DNA from: Nitrospinae bacterium RIFCSPLOWO2_12_FULL_45_22
Lineage (GTDB): Bacteria; 2-12-FULL-45-22
Length of the DNA: 7,496 bases
Assembly: GCA_001803565.1 (NCBI GenBank)
Contig: MHDQ01000073.1
Coordinates: 461 to 7,956, forward strand
Direction: 5' to 3'
Part shown: positions 1 through 6,777 of the stretch, piece by piece
Position numbering within the stretch: the first letter of the stretch is position 1
Layout of the letters: each line of letters begins with the position of its first letter
Program-made: the position numbers and the translations under genes
The notes under the pieces: generated by a model
The model's input: the letters and a program-made list of their open reading frames with translations, nothing else
Told to the model about the DNA's origin: nothing
Database searches by the model: none

Positions 1-1298
1 AACTTTCCGTTGTTCTTCGTGAGCAGGCAGGGATGGTCAGTTATTCTCTTGAATTTTTTGCCTCTGCCATAAAGGGCTAATTGATGGAGACCAATATCTT
101 CTTCTATATCCCTTGCACAAACATTGCAATAGCCTTCTATAGCATAGGGACGCATAGGAAGAAGCTGATCCTCTGGCAGTTTTCTTATAGAATTTATTAT
201 TCGATCGGTGTGTCCACAGGCAGGGCATAGAAACCAACCATTCTTAGGGACATTGCCCTGCATGGGGTTATAGGTTTCCTCACAAACGGGGCAACAGACC
301 TGATCGGGAAGATTCCCCCGCCACTGCCATACCGCATAGCAATAAGGACATAGAAGGACCGTTAATGGAACCTTTTTTCGCTCCATTTTGGAGGATTTGG
401 ATATCGGTTTTACATTTTTGTTGCACCAGGGACACTTTACTAAGTTTTGAGTTTTGAGTTTTGAGTTTTGAGTTGAAAGGGGGGCATAGCTCCAGCGCGC
501 GGTAGTTCGGCCCATGCCGGCGGAATAGGTCGGGCTTGCTATACAGAGACTCGGTTCAGCAATGAGACTGGCAGGTTCTACTTCCCAATCAAATGTCTTT
601 CTGCACTCAGGGCATTCGACATCACGGTTATATCTTATGGAGGGAGACTTGGGCACAATGATATAGTCCGAAAAAAGGGGGACCTCCTTACGGCAGAGCG
701 GATTGGTGCAAATAGCCGATTTGACCCAGAAGGTATAGATAGTATCTGCCTCTTCTCTGCCGGCGCCACAGCAGGGGCACTCGGTTTTGTACTGTTCCAA
801 AAGAGTCTCTTTGACCGATTTGCCGTTCCAGGCAACCTTACGCCCTGCCAGACGCCCAAATGATGCCTTGAGTTCGTCAATATCGACCGGTTCGACTTCG
901 GTCTTCACGATAAACCAGGCAACAGGATTGAGGTCTATCCCGATAACCTTACATCCAAGCCGCAATGCCTCCACTACCGTGGTACCGCCCCCCATAAAGG
1001 GGTCAAGGATGACCTTTCCTTTGGTATCCGGGTCATTGGTATGATCTTTATAGAACTCCTCCATAATGACCTCAGCACCACTTTTGAGGGGCTTGCCATT
1101 TTCATCCAGGGGGAGGGGTTTCATACAGCCCAGAAGGATGGCCCGGAATACACAGGAGGCCCGGCGGGCAAACCATTTGTGCATTTGATAGATAGGTTTA
1201 AAGGCATTCCTCTCGGGGATGGCCAGCCGATTTATCTCCACAATGGGAAAGGAATCCTCAATGGCATATTTAGTATAATTTGGATGCGAATCACTCAC
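1..1298 (-). CDS. DUF1156/COG1743-type adenine-specific DNA methylase, N-terminal part (C-terminus beyond the window)
   Basis: Reading right to left, the frame is open from a GTG at 1298 to the window edge: 432 codons, no stop. An in-frame TAG at 1331-1329 limits the start. AAGGAG at 1313-1308 lies 9 nt before the GTG and supports it over a TTG at 1304. Residues 29-60 (PERNAFKPIY, MHKWFARRAS) match the DUF1156 entry segment. DPFMGGGT at 99-106 is the SAM-binding motif, followed by IGIDLNP at 119-125. Eight cysteine pairs follow (174/177, 197/202, 229/232, 289/292, 317/320, 336/339, 358/361, 391/394), enough for about four zinc ribbons. The catalytic DPPY motif is not seen and should lie past position 1. 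Predicted role: N6-adenine methylation of host DNA as the self-marking arm of a BREX-like defence system (inference). An in-frame heptamer repeat encodes residues 276-285, between two zinc ribbons. Confidence 0.88.
   Translation of the reverse strand, partial: MSDSHPNYTKYAIEDSFPIVEINRLAIPERNAFKPIYQMHKWFARRASCVFRAILLGCMKPLPLDENGKPLKSGAEVIMEEFYKDHTNDPDTKGKVILDPFMGGGTTVVEALRLGCKVIGIDLNPVAWFIVKTEVEPVDIDELKASFGRLAGRKVAWNGKSVKETLLEQYKTECPCCGAGREEADTIYTFWVKSAICTNPLCRKEVPLFSDYIIVPKSPSIRYNRDVECPECRKTFDWEVEPASLIAEPSLCIASPTYSAGMGRTTARWSYAPLSTQNSKLKTQNLVKCPWCNKNVKPISKSSKMERKKVPLTVLLCPYCYAVWQWRGNLPDQVCCPVCEETYNPMQGNVPKNGWFLCPACGHTDRIINSIRKLPEDQLLPMRPYAIEGYCNVCARDIEEDIGLHQLALYGRGKKFKRITDHPCLLTKNNGK
444..471. 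repeat. Four tandem copies of heptamer GTTTTGA (TCAAAAC on the coding strand) inside the methylase
   Basis: Four perfect 7-bp units at 444-450, 451-457, 458-464 and 465-471, followed by a degenerate GTTGAAA. On the coding strand they read TCAAAAC and stay open in the methylase frame, giving a polar Gln/Asn/Ser/Lys-rich linker (residues 276-285, TQNSKLKTQN) just before CPWC of the next zinc ribbon. The unit length is not a multiple of three, so each gain or loss of one copy would shift the frame. Confidence 0.85.
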
Positions 1299-1307
1299 CC
1301 TCAATTT

Positions 1308-1313
1308 CTCCTT
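1308..1313 (-). promoter_or_regulatory. Ribosome binding site of the methylase
   Basis: AAGGAG on the minus strand, 9 nt before the GTG at 1298. It decides for this non-ATG start, since no ATG exists in frame between the upstream TAG (1331-1329) and the conserved DUF1156 segment. It lies 9 nt after the downstream arm of the 10-bp inverted repeat, so folding of that repeat could affect its access. Confidence 0.7.
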
Positions 1314-1322
1314 GATAAATGT

Positions 1323-1401
1323 AGCAATCTAAATAGCAAATGGAGCAGTTTTAAACTTAAAAAGTAACATTCCTGTCTGCCGCCAGGCAGGTTAGATTGC
1401 T
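1323..1401. repeat. 10-bp perfect inverted repeat enclosing a hairpin, upstream of the methylase
   Basis: AGCAATCTAA at 1323-1332 is the exact reverse complement of TTAGATTGCT at 1392-1401. The 59 bp between them include the hairpin at 1372-1391, which abuts the right arm. The ends face each other like the terminal repeats of a tiny non-autonomous element or the base of a branched RNA stem. In the methylase transcript the second arm ends 9 nt before the ribosome binding site. Confidence 0.7.
1372..1391. repeat. REP-like palindrome, CCTGTCTG/CAGGCAGG hairpin
   Basis: CCTGTCTG (1372-1379) and CAGGCAGG (1384-1391) form an 8-bp stem with one non-Watson-Crick position around a CCGC loop. It is far more GC-rich than the flanking AT-rich DNA. 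Similar CCTGCCTG/CAGGCAGG palindromes are scattered in genomes of uncultured bacteria, as I recall. It lacks a run of T after either arm, so it is not a standard intrinsic terminator, although it could pause or protect the transcript. Confidence 0.65.
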
Positions 1402-1421
1402 TCATTTTTATTAATAGGTGG

Positions 1422-1443
1422 GTTGCGTACGTATTTATGCAAC
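1422..1443. promoter_or_regulatory. 22-bp imperfect palindrome, possible operator or small hairpin
   Basis: GTTGCGTA (1422-1429) and TATGCAAC (1436-1443) match at 7 of 8 positions as inverted arms around a 6-bp centre. The length, two half-sites about 14 bp apart centre to centre, suits a dimeric DNA-binding protein. The helix-turn-helix protein of this operon, or the winged helices of the AlbA_2 protein, are possible but untested partners. Confidence 0.4.
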
Positions 1444-1506
1444 ATTTTAAAACCGTTTTGAGACACTTTAAAATTCGTGAGTGTGCATATTAGAGTGTTT
1501 CATAAG

Positions 1507-3159
1507 CTAATTTATGAGCTTTGTATATTTCATGCCCTTACCGGTTCCCGTCTTTATTAATAAACCAAGATCAACCAGCCTTTGAGCGATTCTTAATGCA
1601 GTATACCTTGGAACATGGAGAGTGGCCCGGATATCTTCATTCTTAAGATACCCTTTTTTCACCAGAATCGGTTCCAATGCCCTATATTCCTCAGACAGGT
1701 CTTTCATCTGCTTCTCAGAGGGCATCTCTATTTTATAAACCCTGCCTCCCTTCCTCAATAATCTCGCAACCCTTTTTTTCATCATTTCTTTAATTTCTCT
1801 TGCCGCCGTGTAAATATCGACCTTGCATATTTTCTGCCAATTCCTGCTGGTGAATGAACCACCATGAGATCGAGCAAAGAGCAACATGCGTTTCTGATTA
1901 GGATTCAGCTTTAGGTAATTAAACTGCTCAAGCCATTCTATATCTTCGAGTGAATACATCGGTTGATTCTTTAAAGTAACAGAAAATAGTGAATCAGCTA
2001 CAATCTCAATCTTTGGAGGGTATAATCCATTCTTTTCCATCTCCTCAAACATCCGTGGGATTCCTTCCCCGGTCTCTCGCATGTAGCCCAAATCAGTCAG
2101 TATCCGGACAATAAGAGGATTTCTACTGGCATGAACCCGTTCCCTTTCAAGAATCTTTTCCAGGGTGACTGGTTCGGGTGGCAAGCCGGGGCTACGGATT
2201 TCTATCCGGTCATCAAACATCCATACCTCAATAGACAACCCCTGAATACTGTAATCTCTGTGGGCAACAGCATTTACAATGGCCTCCTGCCAGGCAAAAG
2301 AGGGATACTCGATTTTTTCAACAAAAAATAGGTCATGTAGATATTGCCTCTCTTTTATGTGGGCAGAAATTGCTTTATATGCCTCCTCAATCAGCCTTAC
2401 CAACGGAAGCTCCAACCTCACTCGTTTGACAATATTCAATGCTCTGCCTGTTTTTCTTTCCGTCCCTTCATATTTGATAAAATCAATACCGCATCTGGGA
2501 TGCCACCGAAGAGGGTCTTTCCCGAAAAGGAGAAGCGCGGCTAGATTAAATCTGGGATTCCCATTGTCATAATCTATCAAACGATACTGGCTAAGTATAT
2601 CCTCATGGCTTCCATTTATAGCTACCTTTTTAGCGAAATCTGATATAAGTTCTGCCGAGAGATCATTCCATAAAGCAGTTAGTTCAATACGACTATCAAA
2701 GATAGCCTTTCTTTTCCCCATTTTGAGCAATTCGATTTGATTTGCAGGAAAAGGTGTATTCGAATCGCCAATTCTGAGCAGATAGCGACCATCAGATAAC
2801 TGATACGCATCGGGCATCCAGTGAGTGCTAAAAATAAAAACCCATTTTCCAGGAAAAGCAGCTTTATCAATTTTAACGCCTAAGGGAGGTGCTATCAGAT
2901 TCTTAGGTGCATCCAGGATAATTCTGATTTTGTCATCAGGAAAATCGACGCCAGAGACATTCCCGTCATCGTCGACTCCTAATAAAAGTGTCCCTCCGTC
3001 AGCGTTGGCAAAGGCCGATAGCGTCTCTGCAACATCTTTGGCAACATCCTTAGCTTTTCTAAGTTTCCATTTGCCTTCTATATACCCATAACAGCTCTTT
3101 CGTTCCAGAAACTGTCCTTCGGGTTGGCGAAGCAGCCGTTCAATGTTGATTCTACTCAT
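1507..3159 (-). CDS. AlbA_2 (Schlafen-type) and GHKL-ATPase-like protein with C-terminal winged helices (COG2865-like)
   Basis: 550 residues from the ATG at 3159. A GTG at 3168 would add three residues and abut the previous stop, but AGGTGA at 3170-3165 is a ribosome binding site correctly placed for the ATG. Residues 15-135 form an AlbA_2 domain: FLERKS at 17-22, then ETLSAFANADGG and LLLGVDDDG at 45-66. Residues 288-375 look like the divergent HATPase_c_4 fold: EAIVNAVAHRDYS at 292-304, RIEIRSPGLPP at 318-328, RETGEGIPRM at 361-370. The remainder (about 415-550) has two helical segments of winged-helix type, the last with basic residues (RYTALRIAQRL at 518-528). The family is often annotated as transcriptional regulator or RecG-like C-terminal protein; its activity is mostly unknown. 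Being locked between PglZ and the methylase suggests either control of the system or an effector role. The domain call is firm; the function is not. Confidence 0.9.
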   Translation of the reverse strand: MSRINIERLLRQPEGQFLERKSCYGYIEGKWKLRKAKDVAKDVAETLSAFANADGGTLLLGVDDDGNVSGVDFPDDKIRIILDAPKNLIAPPLGVKIDKAAFPGKWVFIFSTHWMPDAYQLSDGRYLLRIGDSNTPFPANQIELLKMGKRKAIFDSRIELTALWNDLSAELISDFAKKVAINGSHEDILSQYRLIDYDNGNPRFNLAALLLFGKDPLRWHPRCGIDFIKYEGTERKTGRALNIVKRVRLELPLVRLIEEAYKAISAHIKERQYLHDLFFVEKIEYPSFAWQEAIVNAVAHRDYSIQGLSIEVWMFDDRIEIRSPGLPPEPVTLEKILERERVHASRNPLIVRILTDLGYMRETGEGIPRMFEEMEKNGLYPPKIEIVADSLFSVTLKNQPMYSLEDIEWLEQFNYLKLNPNQKRMLLFARSHGGSFTSRNWQKICKVDIYTAAREIKEMMKKRVARLLRKGGRVYKIEMPSEKQMKDLSEEYRALEPILVKKGYLKNEDIRATLHVPRYTALRIAQRLVDLGLLIKTGTGKGMKYTKLIN

Positions 3160-3164
3160 TGCTT

Positions 3165-3170
3165 TCACCT
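3165..3170 (-). promoter_or_regulatory. Ribosome binding site of the AlbA_2 gene, overlapping the PglZ stop codon
   Basis: AGGTGA on the minus strand, 5 nt before the ATG at 3159. Its first two bases belong to the TAG stop of the PglZ gene (3171-3169). It moves the preferred start from the GTG at 3168, which is inside this site, to the ATG at 3159, and implies translational coupling. Confidence 0.65.
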
Positions 3171-4146
3171 ATTCTAAAACAATCCAGGGGACCAGCATCT
3201 CCATTATGGAAAGGCCTCCATGTTTGTACAGCATACTCGCTGTTTTACCCTGGGGATGGGTCTGAATACGTCCCTTTAAAACCGCAACCTTCAGGTTACG
3301 ATATACTGCCAGGTCAGGATGATCCGGTGGATTAATATTCTCATCAGTTAGGTACCGGTAACGCTCACCTCCAAGATATGCAATTAATGGTCTTAACTCC
3401 AGATTGGATCTCGGAAACGATAGGCCCGCTCCAAGATACATGTATCCATGGTCACTGGTTAGCAAAATCTTGCGCCCGCGAGGGATCTGCTGGACGGTGT
3501 TAAGCCATGCCGTTTCAAGGAGTTTATGCATTTGTATAAAATGCTGCGGAAAACGGGCACCACTATCACTATAGGTATTATCAGGAAAGGCTGACCATAG
3601 GAGTAATTTTGGGGAATGTCGATCAAGAGGAAACTGTTGGCTCGGGTTGTTATAGTAATATACTGCCATGTCCTTTTCTTTAATTTGACCCCTTTTGGGG
3701 AGTTGAGATGGGGAAACCCTTCCTAATTTCAATTTGTGCGCTATAAAGTCAATGCTTTCTGTCGGTAAGGTAGAATAGGATGTGCCAATTTCTTGAACAA
3801 TAAAATTTGATTTTCTCGCAAGATCCAAAAGCGGAGGAATCTCCCTGAGGGATAATCCATCAAAGATAACAAGGGCGGTTGGTTCATCCATTTCGAGGAA
3901 ATGCAAAATATTTCGCCCATGGAGGGGCTCATCAAGGAATTCATCATAAAGCCTATGTGCTGCATGGGCTATAATCTCCTCGAGGGTGTTGATCTCTAAT
4001 TCACCATCATTCAAGTACTGCAATGCAGAAAGGTTTTGATAACGTTCAGCCGACCAGACTTCTCCTAACAGCCACTTTTCCAGCCATGCAACTCTGGGTC
4101 CCGGTCTAATCAGACTTTCAAAATTATCTAAGACCAAATTACTCAT
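3169..4146 (-). CDS. pglZ: Short PglZ-domain protein (alkaline-phosphatase superfamily)
   Basis: 325 residues from an ATG at 4146 preceded by AAGGA (4159-4155, 8 nt away), overlapping the end of the ATPase gene by 8 bp. The alkaline-phosphatase-type metal-site motifs of PglZ are all visible: ALVIFDGLSLRE at 91-102, with D96 as a first metal ligand; YSTLPTES at 124-131, where the Ser/Thr nucleophile is expected; TSDHGY at 230-235, with D232 and H233; and YKHGGLSIMEMLVP at 307-320, with H309. Nothing follows this last motif but five residues. PglZ is one of the two hallmark proteins of BREX and Pgl phage defence, where it is essential, but its substrate is unsettled. BREX PglZ proteins are usually about twice this length or more, so this one is essentially the bare catalytic domain with a roughly 85-residue helical front. 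It probably works together with the ATPase encoded just upstream. Confidence 0.88.
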   Translation of the reverse strand: MSNLVLDNFESLIRPGPRVAWLEKWLLGEVWSAERYQNLSALQYLNDGELEINTLEEIIAHAAHRLYDEFLDEPLHGRNILHFLEMDEPTALVIFDGLSLREIPPLLDLARKSNFIVQEIGTSYSTLPTESIDFIAHKLKLGRVSPSQLPKRGQIKEKDMAVYYYNNPSQQFPLDRHSPKLLLWSAFPDNTYSDSGARFPQHFIQMHKLLETAWLNTVQQIPRGRKILLTSDHGYMYLGAGLSFPRSNLELRPLIAYLGGERYRYLTDENINPPDHPDLAVYRNLKVAVLKGRIQTHPQGKTASMLYKHGGLSIMEMLVPWIVLE

Positions 4147-6757
4147 CTTTCTCTTCCTTATCCTCGGATGATAGAATATCTAATCGGGCGGAATAACTTG
4201 CGCCGGAAAGAGATGGGAGCGACTCGATGATCTTCTCAATTTCTCCTTTAGTGAAAGGGCCTTCCTTAGTAATTGTAATCTCTGCTGTGAGGGCCCCTTG
4301 TCCGCTAAGACTTCCCCTAAGAGAGGTAGGAAGAGCGCTGAGATCCCCCGTGCTTTTATCTAAAAATATGGTTGTGCGGATGCGGATTATCGTGGCATCA
4401 GGAAATTCCTGGAGTCGAACTGCAACGGCTTGCCGGAGTTCTCCGCTGCTTTCTTGAGGTGGAAGGCTAAGCTCCTCCTTTTTCTCCTCTATAATAGGTG
4501 AAGGCTTAACCGGCGGAGTATCTTCTTGTTCCGTACCGGGATGGATAATCTCTTTTCTCTGGTCGGGCAATGTAATCAATGGAGGGCGGTCCGGATGTTT
4601 TTCCAAGGGTTCTCCAATAGTTGCCTCTGATAGTTCTGTTTCTGTTAAATTTGGATTCTCGTGGGAGAAATTTCCCCGTGGATGCCGGATGCTAATCTGC
4701 CCTTTTCGGCATAATTCTCGAAGGGCCTGACTGACCGATCTCACCGTGGTAGGGACAGGGAATCCCAGGGTAGAACTATACTGCCTATCTATCTCTTTTA
4801 CGGTGAGGTTGAGAATCTCCTCTAGACGAGATGAAAGGTGCTCCTCAAATAATTGGGTAGGGAATAGTTGCTGAGAAAGGAAATTGAGAACATCTTCTTT
4901 GGTGGTTCCAGGAATAGCTTCTTCCTCGATGCGATCCTTATTTGGTGTGTCTCCATATTGTTCCCATCGGATAAAAACAAGTCCTGCTCGTTTGATAGTG
5001 TCAATACAGTTATTTCTATCTTCCCGGGCAATTCTTTCATATTCAGCTCTACGCGCCGCATTTCTAGCCGTCCCGGCAAGCTCTTGAGCGGCAAGCTGTC
5101 TCTGGGCCCATTTGAGAAGGTCCCTATGAATATCAAGGTTAAATCTTGGCTCCTTTGGCTCCAGGAGAACAACCTGATTCCGCATTGGGATACCATAAAA
5201 TAGCTTATGCCGGTCTTCCGGACTCAACTTCCGTGGGGAAAGAATATAGCGGAGCCGATTCTTGTCAAGTCCATCCAATAGATTCTTGGTCTCCTCTTCG
5301 CCCTGGTAGATAATACAGTTCGGCTCCTTAAAAATATCGTCTTGCCAAAGGGTACGGAGGAAAGTGCGGGCCTTGCTCCCATCTGGGTCAATGGTTAAAG
5401 AACGGAATTCCACCTTGGCATCGGGATTTTCTTCCAGATCGAAGAAATATCTCCCTTCTTCTACCCAAAAATGTGAGGCATATTTTTGAAAGCTAAGGAG
5501 GGTCTTCTCGAAGTCATTTATATCAACCCTGGGAGTGAGGACGTGTCTTATTAGCTCTTCTCGGGTAGCACCACGGCCGCGGCCGGAGCTGGTGAGGGTA
5601 TATAGCATCACCGTTGCACTGATATCGGATGCTAATGGTTGATCTTTTAATTCATCAAGGTTCCCCCGGGCCCTTGAAATTAAGTCTCCACTTGGATCAA
5701 GATCGGAAAGTCTGGTAGCTACCTCCCTGTCATGTAGATTAGCATGGGCCGCGGTTATGAAATCTGCTTTGTCATGGGTCAACCTGACCATATTTGCCAA
5801 AAATCCTAATGCCCCGCGAACGCTTTGAAACCCACCTCGGGCAGGTACTCTTTCCAAAATCAGCTCAAGCACCTCGGGCAAAAAAGGATATGTTAGAAGC
5901 ATCTTTGACCGGTACTCTTCGGATGAAGAGATTTGTTGCCGGCGCCAGGTATTCAGGTAGCTATCAATAATGGAAGCGCATGCATTATGGTTGAAATCTA
6001 TGTAATTTTCAAAGAGTCTATGAAGGACCACCTTTGCCCTATCGGCAGAATGAGCAAATTGGATACGGCAACTAGGAACCCTTTTGAGCGTACTTCCTGG
6101 CTCTTCCTGGTCACTATAGATGCTCGCAAACACAGTGACCTTATCGGAGCGGTTTGCCCATTCCGAGAGCATCTGAAGGAATGCTACGTTCTGTGCTTTT
6201 ATAGATGGCTCGCTTATTACCCGGATACCTTGTTCCAGCTCATCCAATATAAGAATCAATCTTTTATCTCCAAAAACTTTCTCCACTTCTGGCAAGCTTG
6301 GCTGGATGATGCTTTGCTTGGAGCGCCGTTTTGACAATTTCTCAAATAGGAAATCCCAGATTGAATATAGGGGCAAGTCTGTGAATTTATTTACGACTAC
6401 TACGGTATCATGAGGAAGTTCACAGTTCAGCTTATGAATATCAAGCCAGTCCTTGGCTACTCCATAATTCTTAAATAGATGATAAATCATGAGGAGTAAG
6501 TGAGATTTTCCACTCCCTTTGAGCCCCTCAAAAAGAAACAATCCGGGAGTGTCTTTATGCCCTGAAAACCTATCAGATAGTTTCTGAATAACCCGGCGAA
6601 TATCTGCGGTAGGATAAGTTAGGGAGAAAAACCTTCGAGGGTCCCTCTCAAGTTTTTGACCCGTGGGTTCTTCAAGATTTGCAAGGTCTATGATTCCATC
6701 GATTCCCTCATCAGAAAGGGCCTCTGACCTTGGTCGAAGTATTTTAGAGAAGGCCAT
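4139..6757 (-). CDS. DUF499/BrxC/PglY-like P-loop ATPase
   Basis: 872 residues from an ATG at 6757. A GTG at 6781 in the same frame gives eight more residues but would place the strong GGGAGG site (6772-6767) inside the gene. The front (DPRRFFSLTYPT, 39-50) resembles the entry of DUF499 ATPases. Walker A is GLKGSGKS at 78-85 and Walker B LILILDELE at 167-175 (D172, E173). KVTVFASIYS at 206-215 is a sensor-1-like strand, and RGGFQSVRGALGFL at 307-320 resembles the post-ATPase helix of that family. Residues 395-443 look like a winged helix ending in EEGRYFFDLEENP. A helical charged segment (545-590), a second small winged-helix-like unit (665-692), a proline- and glutamate-rich linker (about 713-770) and an alpha/beta domain with acidic tail (775-872) follow. 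In BREX, BrxC/PglY is the large essential ATPase. It overlaps the PglZ gene, as expected for partners. It is shorter than typical BrxC/PglY (often above 1,100 residues), so a DUF499-class assignment is the safer one. Confidence 0.85.
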   Translation of the reverse strand: MAFSKILRPRSEALSDEGIDGIIDLANLEEPTGQKLERDPRRFFSLTYPTADIRRVIQKLSDRFSGHKDTPGLFLFEGLKGSGKSHLLLMIYHLFKNYGVAKDWLDIHKLNCELPHDTVVVVNKFTDLPLYSIWDFLFEKLSKRRSKQSIIQPSLPEVEKVFGDKRLILILDELEQGIRVISEPSIKAQNVAFLQMLSEWANRSDKVTVFASIYSDQEEPGSTLKRVPSCRIQFAHSADRAKVVLHRLFENYIDFNHNACASIIDSYLNTWRRQQISSSEEYRSKMLLTYPFLPEVLELILERVPARGGFQSVRGALGFLANMVRLTHDKADFITAAHANLHDREVATRLSDLDPSGDLISRARGNLDELKDQPLASDISATVMLYTLTSSGRGRGATREELIRHVLTPRVDINDFEKTLLSFQKYASHFWVEEGRYFFDLEENPDAKVEFRSLTIDPDGSKARTFLRTLWQDDIFKEPNCIIYQGEEETKNLLDGLDKNRLRYILSPRKLSPEDRHKLFYGIPMRNQVVLLEPKEPRFNLDIHRDLLKWAQRQLAAQELAGTARNAARRAEYERIAREDRNNCIDTIKRAGLVFIRWEQYGDTPNKDRIEEEAIPGTTKEDVLNFLSQQLFPTQLFEEHLSSRLEEILNLTVKEIDRQYSSTLGFPVPTTVRSVSQALRELCRKGQISIRHPRGNFSHENPNLTETELSEATIGEPLEKHPDRPPLITLPDQRKEIIHPGTEQEDTPPVKPSPIIEEKKEELSLPPQESSGELRQAVAVRLQEFPDATIIRIRTTIFLDKSTGDLSALPTSLRGSLSGQGALTAEITITKEGPFTKGEIEKIIESLPSLSGASYSARLDILSSEDKEEKDE

Positions 6758-6766
6758 AATAAAAAT

Positions 6767-6772
6767 CCTCCC
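6767..6772 (-). promoter_or_regulatory. Ribosome binding site of the ATPase gene
   Basis: GGGAGG on the minus strand, 9 nt before the ATG at 6757. This strong site, in the 20-nt gap after the helix-turn-helix gene, decides for the ATG at 6757 over the in-frame GTG at 6781, which overlaps the preceding gene and has only GAATAGAAA in front of it. Confidence 0.75.
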
Positions 6773-6777
6773 AATAG

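Larger units (their letters stand above)
1299..1506 (-). promoter_or_regulatory. Untranslated leader/intergenic region between the AlbA_2 gene and the methylase
   Basis: This 208-nt stretch has no credible gene. It is the only wide gap between the operon genes and is dense in inverted repeats: arms at 1323-1332 and 1392-1401, a hairpin at 1372-1391, an imperfect palindrome at 1422-1443, and a weak ACACT/AGTGT pair at 1463-1467 and 1480-1484. AT-rich stretches could hold a second promoter for the methylase, but I could not find a -35/-10 pair with good spacing. It may therefore be a regulated leader, a separate promoter region, or the scar of a small palindromic element. Confidence 0.5.

Noticed and set aside
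37-237. Minus-strand open frame of 66 codons
   Set aside because: It is out of frame with the methylase, which covers the same bases with conserved CxxC pairs, and shows no domain or ribosome binding site.
444-471. Heptamer tract as the start of a CRISPR array
   Set aside because: The units are only 7 bp and contiguous, without spacers, and lie within a coding frame.
421-500. Frameshift suspected in the methylase at the heptamer repeat
   Set aside because: Direct translation stays in one frame through the repeat, with cysteine motifs on both sides, so the gene looks intact within the window.
635-880. Minus-strand open frame of 81 codons
   Set aside because: It is an alternate-frame shadow of the methylase zinc-ribbon region and lacks any recognisable motif.
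787-1367. Two plus-strand open frames (787-1044 and 1041-1367)
   Set aside because: Both are antisense to the DUF1156 and DPFMGGGT segments of the methylase. The second only continues into the AT-rich leader, and neither resembles a known protein.
1463-1484. ACACT/AGTGT hairpin as terminator of the four-gene operon
   Set aside because: Only five pairs around a 12-nt loop and no T run follows, so read-through into the methylase remains the simpler view.
2131-3091. Several plus- and minus-strand open frames inside the AlbA_2 gene
   Set aside because: They are shadows of a 550-codon gene with clear domain motifs.
4227-6334. Plus-strand and alternate minus-strand open frames inside the ATPase gene (up to 133 codons)
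   Set aside because: They overlap a well-supported 872-codon gene and show no coherent motif or start signal.
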